From Saccharina japonica (lineage: Eukaryota; Sar; Phaeophyceae; Laminariales; Laminariaceae), in contig MEHQ01000271.1 of the NCBI GenBank assembly GCA_008828725.1, forward strand, positions 176,759 through 240,758: 64,000 bases of DNA, written 5' to 3'. The position numbers and the translations under genes are program-made. The notes below the pieces were generated by a model. It was not told the origin of the DNA. It saw only the letters and a program-made list of their open reading frames with translations, and searched no databases. Below are positions 1 through 11,260 of the stretch, piece by piece. The first letter of the stretch is position 1, and each line of letters opens with the position of its first letter.

Positions 1-520
1 TCGCCAAGAAACGCAAACCTCAAACGGATATACGAGTACGGCGGTACCCAAGCCGCCAAACCTCCACTCCGCATTATATCGCCATAAAACTTCGCAGACC
101 AGTATACCTCAACTATAAAACCCCTCGGGAGAACGACATAGCTCTAAGAGTACACGATAATTAAAATGCCCCACGAAGTCAACGCACTTCTGGCCCTCTG
201 TTTTAATGAAAATATCAAAGCCCACGATACTCAACGCAGATTGAAATTCCCACGGAGCCAACACTGCCCGGAGTACACAACGACTTAATACAAGAACGGT
301 GGGAATGAGGAGCGTGACAGACGCCTTCAAGTGGTCAAACTCCTAACTGCATTAAGCTACTGCGTTGGCGGCTCTTCTCTTTTTGCTGTGTTCCTGCAAT
401 TAATTGTCATTGATGGGATCGTTTTTATTCTAAGCGATTTGGGTCAGCACATAAACCTTTTTTTACTGACCGGCAGGTAATTGATGGGTGTGCGTGGTGG
501 GTGAGAGATTTACTGGGTTG
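1..520. other. no recognisable feature
   Basis: Open frames are short and unlike any family I know. I see no splice-flanked coding segment, no tRNA-like box and no inverted-repeat boundary. Confidence 0.4.
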
Positions 521-935
521 GTCGGTTGGTCCCTCGGCTGGTAGTCCCACAATCACCAACACCACCCACCAACATTTACTGTTAATTAAGCGATGCGTGT
601 CAGCGCAAAAACCTTGTACGAGTACAGAGAAACATGTACCAGTAAACAAATACATCTGAATCATTTCATAATTCGTTTTTGTTGTATGATCTTTTTGCTC
701 GTATTTTGTAAAATCTGTATCAGGTATCAGGTCGGTTGGTCCCTGGGCTGGTAGTCCTACAATCACCAACACCACCCACCAACATTTATTGTTAAGCGAT
801 GCGTGTCAGCGCAAAAACCTTGTACAGAGAAAAATGCAAACTAAGAAATCTGAATCATTTCAGAATTCGTTTTTATTTGTATTGTCTTTTTGCTCGTATT
901 TCGTAAAATCTGTATCATTTCAGAAATCGTGTTTT
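521..935. repeat. Tandem duplication, about 210-bp unit
   Basis: The segment starting GTCGGTTGGTCCCT at 521 recurs at 731. Both copies continue through the same blocks: a CACCAACACCACCCACCAAC block, a GCGATGCGTGTCAGCGC block, and a run ending in TTTTTGCTCGTATTT. The copies differ by small indels and substitutions, so the duplication is old. The frames crossing it look like shadows. Confidence 0.85.
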
Positions 936-956
936 ATTGTCTTTTTGTTTTCTGCA

Positions 957-1205
957 TCAGCAGCAGCAGCAGATAAGAAATGGGATGGACAAAAAAAAAC
1001 AAAATGCTGCTGCTGCTGAACGAGTGCGTACCAGGAACCACCACCAAACCACGGGACGAAGCCACCACCAACCACCACCAGCCACTACGAGCAACAACAA
1101 CTTCTGGTGCTCCTGCGGCTCGTGGGGCAGGGGTGGTGGCGGTGGTGGTGATGGTCGTCGTTGTGGTGTTTGCTGGTGATGGTGGTGTGTGTGCTGGTTG
1201 CTTTT
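957..1205. repeat. CAG run followed by CCA/TGG strand-switch triplet repeat
   Basis: About five CAG triplets at 957-973 are followed by a CCA-rich stretch (about 1,037-1,085) and then a TGG/GGT-rich stretch (about 1,130-1,195). Because CCA and TGG are complementary, the two halves could fold into an imperfect hairpin. Six frames stay open here only because the triplets lack stops. Confidence 0.7.
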
Positions 1206-2887
1206 GTAGTTGTGTGCGATGATGGTCTTCCTCTTCTCGTCCGATCATCACCGTTGTTGCTCTACTGCCGAGAAATGTGGTCTTCAGTTTCAACCCTTGA
1301 CAGCCTTGACATGCCGTGACTGTCACCAAACAACTAGTTTTTAGTGTGGAACACGCCACCCTACACCCTTGACAGCGCATGTTTTGCCTTGCTTGACATG
1401 TCTCCTCATCGTTGCTATATACTACTGCTAGTTTGCTCTACTGCCGAGAAATCCCAGTGACACAATTTGGTGCTGGCAACAGTTTAGGGCAGTCACTACC
1501 GCCTAGCTCTCCGATCTCGGCACGGCTTTCGACACGAATAGCACAGGACGGTCGGCACAAATAGCGGGCCTCTATCAGTCCCGAGCGTGTCTGAATCGGT
1601 TCAGTGTACGCGTCGCGCGCCAAAAAAAAGCAAAGCGAACGAAGTGCGAAGTGCGAAGTGCGAGGGACAAACCTCAATATTAAGGATTCTTTAAATAAAG
1701 CCACGCTGCGGCAGCTTTCAGAACTGTTTTTTGTCCGTTTGTGTCCGTTCGCGACCAGGGGGGTACACCCCCACGGGCACATACCCAACCATTATGAAGA
1801 GCATCTATTGATGCTTCGAAGGGCTAGCGCCCTTCTCAGCATCAAATATCTCCTCATTATTAACTATCCCGTACTAAAACATACCTGGTATGAAGTCCTG
1901 CTGAAGAAAATAATACACAGCGGCGCAACAATACCGTATAACCTAATAGCGCACCCTTGCCCTGCTACCGGACGCAGTATCTGAGATACATTGTCGGAGG
2001 GCCAAATGAGTCATGAGAACAACCCAAAACCCAAGCACCCACTAAGGGTAAACCCGGTTACGTTGTGATACCACAACAATGTGGATCTCATTATAGTGGA
2101 AAGGCACGTATATATACATAACATACGTAGATGATTGAATATTAATAGTCTACACCAATATTGATCGTATTTTAGTGCAAATGTCATATACATACAATAT
2201 ACAAGGCTTTCCTTTGGAGTGGTTGTAAGATGGGAGTTTCTTCTTGAATGAACACAATTTACTTGTAGTTGGGTTTGGACTAGTCCGCCAAAGATTGCAG
2301 TTGTTTGGGGGATTAGTGTGGCCACAATGAGTATATTTACAGTGCATTCGAGTACATTAACATATAGCCTACTCGTACATCAAACCGTCCAAATACGGGT
2401 GACGCAAGAAAAGCAGAGTAGTAAGGTTGTGCCCCCCCCCCGTACGCAGTACCTCAGCAGTAACAGAGCAGTAGCAAACAATACAGAGCGGCAACCTATA
2501 TACTGCGGTCTATGCAGGTCCCCAGGGACGAGTCGACAATATATACCTGCTTTTTTCAACAGATCAGAAAACACAACGAAGACACTCTGCCCTCGTACAT
2601 AGGTGTACGTATTAATATGCAGGATACTCGTACCTCAGAACGTACTTCGTTCGGGTACGACTTGTTTACTTTCTAGAGGCAATATTTTACAGAGGATTTT
2701 CTAGGAAGTTCCTGAAAAAAGTGTCCCTCTTGCGCGGACGGGAAGTGCAAAAAACAGCAATCTATTCCAGCTGGGTGCACAAATCGTTCTTCCGATATCC
2801 TTCTTGGAATATTGGAAGAGTCGATATGTATGATGTCAAGTGAGAAACAAATAGGTTTAGTGTTTTACATGTGGTACTTGGCGGTTG
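1206..2887. other. no gene seen; short repeats
   Basis: A 20-base stretch containing GCTCTACTGCCGAGAAAT occurs near 1,256 and again near 1,432. Around 2,200-2,215 and 2,395-2,415 there are words (ACAAGGCTTTCCT, GACGCAAGAAAA) that recur together near 57,285-57,335, which points to a degraded dispersed repeat. No exon-like or tRNA-like signal was found. Confidence 0.4.
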
Positions 2888-3290
2888 AACAAAGCAGCAG
2901 CAGCTACTGTACGTACAGACAAAGACACTCGTCCAACAGCACATGGGAGCAGCAGCAGCAGTAGCACGCAGCAGCAGGCACAGGGAGAGCAGAGCACCAG
3001 AGCAGGACCTTGCTCCTTGCCCCCATGTTCTTGTTTTCCTGTGACATTCTGTGTTGCGTTGATTTACTTGAAAGTTAGCATACGTCTTGCTGTATGTCTG
3101 TCATTACTTACAAAAAACGTAAGTAGTAGGTGCCGCGTTCGCACGTCAAGGCAGATACTGACACATAGCCAGCAGAAGAACAGTAGCAGTAGTAGCAGCA
3201 GGCAGGCGGGCAGGTAGAAGAGCAGACCAGAGCAGGACCTTTCCTCTTTCCCCCGTGTTCTTGCCTGTTGTCGTGATTTCTGCCTGCATT
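2888..3290. repeat. CAG-rich imperfect repeats with internal duplication
   Basis: Dense CAG/AGCAG triplets occur at about 2,895-3,000 and 3,165-3,230. A block starting CAGAGCAGGACCTT and running into a CCCCC-TGTTCTTG motif appears near 2,998 and again near 3,230. Frames here give Gln/Ser-rich peptides, but neither codon signal nor splice context supports a gene. Confidence 0.6.
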
Positions 3291-3544
3291 GTCGTCCAAA
3301 GCTCAGTGTCGCCGTTGCGACTACCAGTCAGTCGTGCTGCTGTCAGCCAAAAGTGAAAAGTGGCGAAGCTATGTCAACTACTCACAGTTGTCGTATGTTT
3401 TCAAACCTTCAAACAAGCTACCTGGTACAGCAGTACTTCGAAGAGTTGTCTTTCAAAAGTTGGGCCGTTCGTCACAAAGAAGAGCTGTCATACAGTCCAC
3501 TCACAACTAACGACCGACCCAGGTATACGTACATGTCATGTTAT

Positions 3545-3946
3545 GTATACCTGGTACAGATGGTTGAACACTGTAGCCTATACGAATACGGGGTGTATAC
3601 TTATCGGAGTACATACGTACAGCCGCTATAGGTGCATTACTGAAGTTTCGCATCGAAGGAAGGTTACACAGATGCTCCGAGTATACTCGATACTCGGAGT
3701 ATACTCGGACTCGGAGTATCGCGAGTATACTCAATACTCCGAGTAGTATACCTGGTACAGATGGTTGAACACTGTAGCCTATACGAATACGGGGTATACA
3801 CTTATCGGAGTACATACGTACAGCTGCTGTAGGTGCCTTACTGAAGTTTCGCATCGAAGGAAGGTTACACAGATGTTCCGAGTATACTCGATACTCGGAG
3901 TATACTCGGACTCGGAGTATCGCGAGTATACTCGGAGTATCGTGTA
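3545..3946. repeat. 201-bp tandem duplication next to a TACTCGGAGTA element
   Basis: GTATACCTGGTACAGATGG starts at 3,545 and again at 3,746. The two units stay similar through a TTCGCATCGAAGGAAGG block and into the first words of the TACTCGGAGTA element (AGATGCTCC at 3,670, AGATGTTCC at 3,871). The duplication therefore includes the left end of the neighbouring mobile element and must post-date its insertion. Confidence 0.85.
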
Positions 3947-4646
3947 TTTTCGTACTCCGAGTACTGAGAGTATTAGAGTACTGGTGGCCTAAACACTCGG
4001 AGAACTTGGAGTATGAGCAGTACTGCAGGCCCAAATACTCCGGGTACTGGGAGTATGAGCAGTACTTATACTCGAGTACAAGCAGTACTCGGAGTAAAAA
4101 CATCTAAATTACTCGAAGTACTCCGAGCATCGAGAGTATCGGACACCGAAATACTGCGAGTAAACATAGTACCTGAAGTATTTTTTCTCGAAAATACTCT
4201 AATTATACCCCAAGGTAATGGGAGCATCTGTGAATTTTGAAATGCGATAAACGCCAGTCACATTCTCCCAGAACCTTGGAGGAATGACGGCCGAATTTTA
4301 AAATAGTGCAAAGATGCTCCTAACGTACTTCACACTCCGAGTATACTCCGACGATCGAGTACATTTCGTACTCCGAGTTCTTAGAGTATTAGAGTACTGA
4401 ATACTCGGAGTACTTGGAGTATGAGCAGTACTGAAGCCCCAAATGCTCAGAGAAAAAGGAAACCCGCAGTATCGGACCCCGAAATACTCCGAGTACAAGC
4501 AGTATCGAGAGTGTTCACCGTCGAAATACTCCGAGTACGAGCAGTATCCCGGAGTATCGAACCCCGAAATAAACCGAGTACACGAAGTATCTGAAGTATT
4601 TTATCTCCAATACTCCTTACTTTACTCCAAGGTACTCGGAGCATCT
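3871..4646 (+). mobile_element. TACTCGGAGTA word-island element, copy 1 (compound, inverted-repeat ends)
   Basis: The element begins AGATGTTCCGAGTATAC and ends CTCGGAGCATCT, its inverted match. It is filled with TACTCCGAGTA/TACTCGGAGTA words on both strands. It looks compound: a left half (3,871 to about 4,230, ending GGGAGCATCT), an 80-bp word-free spacer, and a right half (about 4,312-4,646, beginning AGATGCTCC), each with its own inverted ends. The whole unit recurs in inverse orientation at 44,667-45,437 while the flanks do not, so these are element boundaries. No transposase is encoded; it is probably non-autonomous. Confidence 0.75.
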
Positions 4647-5166
4647 CTGGAAGGTTATTATGCACCTATCCGACAACAAAACAATAGGCAGTCATGACAT
4701 TAGGAAACACGTTCCGAGAAATTGGCAGTGGGATATTGATACGAAGAGCTCTCACGTTGTTCGAGCAAACGGCTCTGGTGAATCGAGCAAATGGCTCTGC
4801 CGACCAATATGAAAATAGCGGAAATACTTCTGATTCCAAAGATAACTGATAAGAAGGTTACAGAAAACATAAGTTGGCTTAACCGGCCCAATGAACAGAA
4901 CAGACCAATCCTTGACGACTCATGCGTATTGACGTTTAGGACTACCGCCCATAAATGGTACTGGGGTCGAGAATATTAACGTTCTTCGAAGTAACGTTTG
5001 GGGTGAGATGTTGAGCTCCTTCCCTCATGCGAGGAGCTCGGAAAAAAGGGAACCATCCCTACCGTGACGTTGATCTAACTCTACGGACCAAATTCACGCA
5101 GCTACCCTTAACAAGCTTTACGACAGAAACAAACGGATCACACCAAAGAGTTGGTGGTGGTTGGAG

Positions 5167-5383
5167 GCGTGCTACGATAGAAGTGGCACATTTTGGATGC
5201 GTTTTTTTCTGAATGGCCAATTAAAAGCTCCGTAACCCGAAACTCGTTCGAATACCATTCGGTTTTGGAATGTATATATTTTGTATCTGGGCCATGGGTT
5301 GGTTCATCGAGTTGCACGTCTGGCGAGGCATTGGGCTCAAGTGAGGAGACGCAGAAAATTGTGCATCTCTAGCGTAGCATTCT
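5167..5383. mobile_element. Degenerate copy of the CTACGATAG MITE family
   Basis: The left end GGCGTGCTACGATAGAAG and the right end GCATCTCTAGCGTAGCATTC are inverted matches to the terminal repeat of the family seen at 6,086, 6,541, 24,805, 38,242 and 41,424. The ends have diverged and I could not define a target duplication. The interior has no coding potential. Confidence 0.5.
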
Positions 5384-6085
5384 TGGTTGTATTATTTCGG
5401 TGATTATTTTATTTTACTACTGTATATAGCTCGTTGAATATTGGAGAAACAACTAAATCCAGGGTCAATCTGGTTTTCGAAAAGATATCGTTTAAAGGAA
5501 CTTCAACTGGAGCCATCGTATGGCTTCTTTAGAGCATTCTTGCTTGATGGGCCTATATGAAGGTTCATATCATTGTATGGTAGAGGAGATGCCCCCCCCC
5601 TCCGCTACTGCGATGACGCCAGTAGGCTGACATGGTGCCTCCGCGCCGTTCTTCATATTCGACTTGCGAACCACTGTTTATTTGTTCGCGTGGACTCAAG
5701 GGCGCACAACGAATAGAGAAAATGACACCACACTCCTAGGGAGGTAAGAATGGTAAACAAACCGGATCGCTGTGATCAAAGGACGAAATGAGCGAGAACC
5801 TTTTGTTTTTCGTTTTTTGTTCTTTTTTTTTCACTTGGTTATAGAGACCCCACCCACTTGTTTTCACTGGTGGGGGAGGAGGGGGGGGGGGAGGACGGAG
5901 GGGGGGTCATTAAAACAAAATGACTCATTGTTGCCTGGGATTACAACGGTCCGGGTTTTCCCTCCAATATAGGGGGGAGGGGGGTAGTGGGGTGTCTGGG
6001 ATTCAGATCCGCGCGCACCCTTGGTGAACTCGGCAACAAACACTCCCAAGGCGGTGCATATTACTAAATCAAAAGACCCTAAATG
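5384..6085. other. no gene; poly-G and poly-C tracts
   Basis: The only notable feature is runs of G at about 5,873-5,906 and 5,971-5,991 and a run of C near 5,591. The G tracts on the plus strand have the spacing needed for intramolecular G-quadruplexes. No exon or repeat boundary was recognised. Confidence 0.45.
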
Positions 6086-6331
6086 ACACACGCTACGATG
6101 GAGGTGCACCATGTTTCTTCTGAGCTCCTCACTTAAGGAGCGCCATACCTCACCCGAAAACATGGCCTTGGAGGAAAATAAAAGTGCTGCCGGATGAGAA
6201 ATATCATGACCGAAGTATTATCTCAACCATATTTCGTCACAAAAATGGAATTCCGACGGATTTGGGTTACGGAGCCCGATCGTTCAGGAAACGATTCAGC
6301 CAAAAAGTGCTACCTCTACCGTAGCACACGT
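6086..6331. mobile_element. CTACGATAG-family MITE
   Basis: The left end ACACACGCTACGATGGAGG and the inverted right end CCTCTACCGTAGCACACGT enclose 246 bp. The flanks are taaatg and caaatg, a 6-bp target duplication with one mismatch. The interior closely resembles the copy at 24,805-25,051 (shared GGAGCCCGATCGTTCAG and CTCACTTAAGGAGCG blocks), which defines a subfamily. No protein is encoded. Confidence 0.85.
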
Positions 6332-6423
6332 CAAATGTCAACACGGCCTGGAAATAGAGTAGTCTGTCGGTCGAGTTACTTTTGGAAGTTGAACTAAAAA
6401 CACCAATACTCTGCGTGTGAGAT

Positions 6424-7125
6424 TATAAGGCCATCACTGTCGTATGATATATGGAAGATCATTGCATCTATTTAGGTTTGGAGTGGCTGGAATATTATCT
6501 TGGGTATATCTCTATACCTGGTATTATCTACTCTATTCGGACTCGTGCTACGGTAGGGGGGTCATGTATTGGTGCTTGTTTTTCACCTGCACAGAGCCAC
6601 TCGGCCGAGTGTCTGCTTTACTGTGTTGTACTCGTAACATTTGTTTGTTTTTTGTTGTTGTTCTATATGCACCGCCAATGGAGGTTTTGTTACGTAATGA
6701 AAACAAATAATGCTTAGCTGAAATGTTCAGTTAGATTCGGAGCCACTCGTCCGAGTGGCCAAAACCCGTTAGTGAAAATGTGGGTACCCCCCCTATCGTA
6801 GCACCAGTCTTCGGCGGATGTTCCGTTGGCCGATACTCCCATATCATTGTGGTACAATGCGCACCAATGCCATATATGTGAGTTCTCTTGTGTGGAGACT
6901 TGGGCAGCGTTGCCTACCTGAGCACTTCCTTTACTTCGTTTCAACTTCCTTTTTGTCTTCTATTTTCTCCCTTTGGGACACTTCATGCTTCCCTCTCCTC
7001 TTCGGAGGTGACAATAATAATACACACTTTCATCTATCTTCCCACGGCCTCATGGCACCTCGACTGTCTACCCACCGCTCTGCGTGAGCAAGGCACTGCG
7101 CCGAGCACCTCTGCACCGGGTTTAA
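6424..7125 (+). repeat. Segmental repeat, copy A (filled site)
   Basis: This segment is homologous to 9,631-10,216. It starts CCATCACTGTCGTATGATAT, and the shared parts include the GGAGTGGCTGGAATATT, CGGCGGATGTTCCGTTGGCC and GACTTGGGCAGCGTTGCC blocks, ending near a CTGCACCGGGTT motif. Copy A carries a MITE at 6,541-6,808 that copy B lacks, and it lacks about 160 bp present in copy B (about 9,826-9,985). The frame at 6,818-7,087 has a match in copy B, but neither has codon bias or known motifs, so I do not call a gene. Confidence 0.85.
6541..6808. mobile_element. CTACGATAG-family MITE with a preserved empty site
   Basis: The element starts ACTCGTGCTACGGTAGGGGG and ends with the inverted CCCCCCTATCGTAGCACCAGT. 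It is flanked by attcgg and cttcgg. The paralogous segment at 9,731-9,750 reads straight through with a single attcgg, which is the pre-insertion site. The interior resembles the copy at 32,243-32,495, including CACTCGGCCGAGTG and CACTCGTCCGAGTGG mini-palindromes. Confidence 0.9.
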
Positions 7126-7363
7126 CCAACATACTAGTATAAGGATCGACCTTGATGCCTGGTACCGAGGGAAAGCCGGCGAGCGTCTAGCTTTTATGCG
7201 CCATTGGTCTACCCTCCTCGCAGCACTCTGCATAGAGGAACACCACAAAGCTAAGCATTTAGTACGCGGTCAACGCTATTTCTCTGAAATGCACTCCAGG
7301 AGCATATACCAAGCCAAACTGCAAAGGTGAGTCTAGGAGGAATGCAAGACCAGCGAGAAACTT

Positions 7364-7391
7364 ACCCTAACCCTAACCCTAACCCTAACCC
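7364..7391. repeat. Interstitial telomere-type repeat (CCCTAA)n
   Basis: About four and a half uninterrupted CCCTAA units lie inside ordinary sequence. The TTAGGG type is the common eukaryotic telomere repeat. A two-unit run also occurs near 24,511. Its position just beyond the end of the segmental repeat (7,125) could mark a repaired break, but that is inference. Confidence 0.9.
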
Positions 7392-9630
7392 GACATCAGC
7401 CATCCAGGAGTGGAGGCAAGAGCAGACAGGGAAGGAGCGCTAGCCAGGAGAGTGGCGCACTGCCATCGAGCCAAGACCCCCTTTTGTGACAGGCTGAATG
7501 GACGAGTGAGATATCGGATTAGATTGTCAAGCTACCAATCGAATCTTAGCATGTGGCCTGTGATCGTCAGAAGGGGAAGCAATACGGGAAAGCACACACC
7601 AGCATCACCAACTGCACGGTATTATTTGTGGTGGAGCAGAGCAGGGAGGACGAAAGGGGTTGGCCGAGCAACTGGTGGTGTGTTTGGCTTCTTCTTGGGG
7701 TCGGCACCGGAGCACGGCGGACACCACCGTCAGCGACTCCGAGGAGACGAGTTTTGTTTTTAGAATGAGCCTTTTTATTATGGACGTACGATAGCTGTTA
7801 GACGGTTGAAGACTTTGTCTCTTTTTCAGCTATGCATTGTCCTCAACGTACTTGTAGGGTGTTTGTTTTGAGTTACGTACTGCTGTGTCTTTTGTACCGA
7901 TTAATGTTGATGATGGACGTGCACTGGTAGCAATGTCTTTGAATTCAGATACTGTCCCCATCTGAAAGGTATGGATGCCATGCCCCCCCCCCCTTCCCCC
8001 CCCTTTTTCCTATGAGATGTCTGAGATATAGGCAAGGCACGCGAGCAGGGGGCAGGTGGGATACTAATGCTCGCGCTCACGTCCTTATCTCTGAGCAGTA
8101 CTGCCTGGTATACACTATACTAAAAGCAACTGATTATTCTCCAGGGAGTATAATACGTACAAGAGGGTAGACCAAAACATTACTTAGTATTTAATTCCAG
8201 TGAAACTATTTTAGTTGTGTGTAATACGGACTGCCTGATGTCAGTCCCACATGCAGTGTTACGTAGGACTTTTCATTCTCGAAGCTTCGGCTGGATGAAA
8301 TACTACTGTGTGTAACCTCCGCTGTTGAGCACATGTGGTATTTAATTGAGCGCAGGGAATTTTGGGTAACAATATTGCTCGCAGTTGTTTAGTTCGTATG
8401 GGTATTAAAAGTTCAGGTTGTTTGGTATTTCGTTATGATGCAAGGAAGATTTGTGGGGGTTTGGTTTGAAGTGTAGAACTACAATAGTAGTAGCGGATGG
8501 CTGCGTTTCAAACTGTTAGAGTAGACTATACTGCTAACCCCCCCTCCTCTGTTCCATCTTGCGATTGTTGTCTGTGTGCGTTATTTCGATAGGGGAGCTT
8601 GTTCAGCTTGAAAGCAACACTATGCTGACTGCTCCCGGATGTAATTTGAAGGGATGTTTTTGTGAATGCACTGATATGTAGGTAACCCGCAGCTGACAGC
8701 CCCCGTGCGCGTACGTATACAGGTTGTCCGTTGAAAATGCAGGGAGGCCATATGCCCATTCCCCCCGTAGTCATATAATGAAACAGTCGGTGGATTGATC
8801 ACCCCTGGTTGGATATGCTGGTAATAACTCTTGAGGGTTGGATCGTACAGGCAGCAGATTTTATAACCCCCCGTGCCTCCCGGCATACCTGATGTATTTA
8901 GCTTTCCTGTTACTGAATGAGTCGCCCAGCAGAAAATATGATTGGTTGTACTGAATAATCGTGTGCGACCATTCACTCGCGTACAATAGTTGGCCCTGGC
9001 GGTTGCTCTGTGTCCAGACCCGTTCATAAATGAGCGCATATTTGTGGTCGGCAGTAAGACGGACGATGAGCTTGCGGTGTTTCTGGCACTCTTATTGGTA
9101 ACATATGATATGGTATCCCGAGAAATGAGTTCGGATGTCTTGTTTTTTTGGTGACAACATATTGAGGATTTGACAATGGAGACATATATAGTATCTGGCT
9201 AGTTTTCATTTGGTTCTCGGTTCTCGCGGTTGTTTATTTAGGAAGTTGATGAAGGAGCTTGGTGCCCCCACAGCAGAGAATTCGCTGTTAGGTACTGTAC
9301 GTGGTGGGTTATGGAATGCTTGTTTTTCGAGTTGCAGCTACAACTTATATTGTCCAGTGTCTCATAGTTTCTGATATTTCGCTATCATCTTGGGTGCGTT
9401 CCTGGTACTCGGGACCTAGTTTAGGAATTTGGGGGGACATTTTGGGTTAATACTCTTCAACAATATTGGGAAACAATGAGTCACATATCATTGGACGTAT
9501 ACTTCAGAGTACAGTGAACAGTTATACACGTATCGCGTAAGTTCGGGTATTTTGATTTGGATGGTTTTGCCTCTAGGATGCAATGCACATCATAGCGACA
9601 GTATTGCCCTTAGGGGGGATGTGCGTCATA
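7392..9630. other. no confident gene; homopolymer C tract
   Basis: A C-rich tract lies at 7,983-8,004. The longest open frame, on the minus strand at about 8,620-9,039 (139 codons), gives a Gly/Thr/Cys-containing peptide of no family I recognise, with no clear splice context. A plus-strand frame at 7,410-7,763 looks random. I found no tRNA-like or inverted-repeat structure. Confidence 0.4.
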
Positions 9631-10216
9631 AGACCATCACTGTCGTATGATATATGGAAGATCGTTGCATCTATTTAGGTTTGGAGTGGCTGGAATATTC
9701 TCTTGGGCCCATCTCTATACCTGGTAATATCTACTATATTCGGCGGATGTTCCGTTGGCCGACACTCCCATATCATTGTCGTACATTACGCACCAATGCC
9801 ATAGATGCGAGTTCTCTTGTGTGGTAAATATGCGTACAACGGTGAAATACCGTTTTCCGTAATAGGTCGGTAGGCAGTGGATGTTCTCATACGTACGTAT
9901 TGGAAGACTTAGTTGTGGTAGCGTAAGGTAGGGCCAGTTTTATGGTATAGCCGCGTAAGTGTCGTTTGTGGTGCGATATGGAAATGAGACTTGGGCAGCG
10001 TTGCCTACCTGAGCACTTCCTTTACTTCGTTTCATCTTCCTTTTTGTCTTCTATTTTCTCCCTTTGGGACACTTCATGTTTCCCTCTCCTCTTCGGAGAC
10101 GACGATAATAATACACACTTTCATCTATCTTCCCACAGCCTCATGGCGCCTCAAATGTCTACCCACCGCTCTGCGTGAGCAAGGCACTGCGCCGAGCACC
10201 TCTGCACCGGGTTGAA
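9631..10216 (+). repeat. Segmental repeat, copy B (empty site)
   Basis: This is the partner of 6,424-7,125. It retains the uninterrupted ATATTCGGCGGATG site in which the other copy has a MITE. It also has about 160 bp (about 9,826-9,985) missing from copy A. The final 230 bp (9,984-10,216) are very similar to 6,892-7,125, so the pair is fairly young. Confidence 0.85.
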
Positions 10217-11260
10217 CCCACACTGCGCTCCTACCGTCGCAGCAGTCATTTCGGCGCTGTTGCTGTGATGTTTTTGGCGTTAGAACGGACCGCCAGCTCA
10301 TTGCAGACACTGTGACACAAGCATAACCCCTCTCGTAGAAAGGGTCATTAAGATGTTATTATATATTTTATAACGGTCATTAAAAAGTACCCAAGCGAGG
10401 CAGCATATAGCAACTGGTGAATGTTTTATCGACATACGCCTAGTTAGGACCTACCACGTTGGCCAGGTACACGCGGAGAGCGACCCCATATCTCGATGGG
10501 GGTGCACGTCCGCTGCAACCCATGGTCGTCTTGTTTCTAAGTTGAGCCAATATGGTTGTTAGAGCTGCTGGAGTGCTTTAGTACTCGAGTACTCGAGTAC
10601 GGTTGCCTTTAGCCGGACCGACTACAGTTGGCATGTGTGCTGTCTGCTGTGTTTGAGTTTGGCCCGTACTGATTGCGGACCACAGTCTGTGGGGGTCTGC
10701 TGGAGTGATTCACGAATATGAAGCACCGGAAACGAACGGTTTACAGTAAAACCGTTTGCGATATGAGAGCATATTAAGGGCTATTAGACTAACTCATTTT
10801 CCGGGGACGTTTTTGGCGTTCGAATCGGAGGGCCACTCTACTAAACATAAGCAAAACTACGTACGCGGGAGCTGGTCGGAGGGGTGGTCAGCGAAAGCTT
10901 GACATGGCTCCGGGGTAAGTTCGATGGCGTATACGACTATTACGACCCCGGGTTGGGTTTCACCTCGCTTCGAGTTGTTTTGTTTATTTTTTTCGTTGCT
11001 GTAGATGCCCCTCCGGCTTTTTCGTGGCTGGGCACAACCCTCTGTGTAGGATAGATATATGTATACTATACGTGGATGCGATCAGGGTGCCTCGTGGTGG
11101 ACCTCTGGTGGCAACTACTAAAGGCTAAGTTTATTTCTGCCTTGAGGATGGAAGGAGGATGCGAAATGGGATTGGCCCACTTCAGGATTAGTCTACGAGC
11201 GGGATTAGGAACCATTCGCATCACTTATCGTGCTTTTCGCTGCATTCGGACCTCCTCTAA
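10217..11260. other. no gene seen
   Basis: A small cluster of CTCGAGTA words lies near 10,580-10,598, resembling the vocabulary of the 3.9-kb island but too short to call an element. No coding or RNA signal is apparent. Confidence 0.4.

Noticed and set aside
934..1380. 148-codon Thr/Ser-rich minus-strand frame
   Set aside because: It comes from the CCA/TGG triplet repeat and is open in several frames.
3507..4103. 198-codon minus-strand frame rich in Y-S-E-Y-R-V
   Set aside because: It is produced by TACTCGGAGTA words and the 201-bp tandem duplication.
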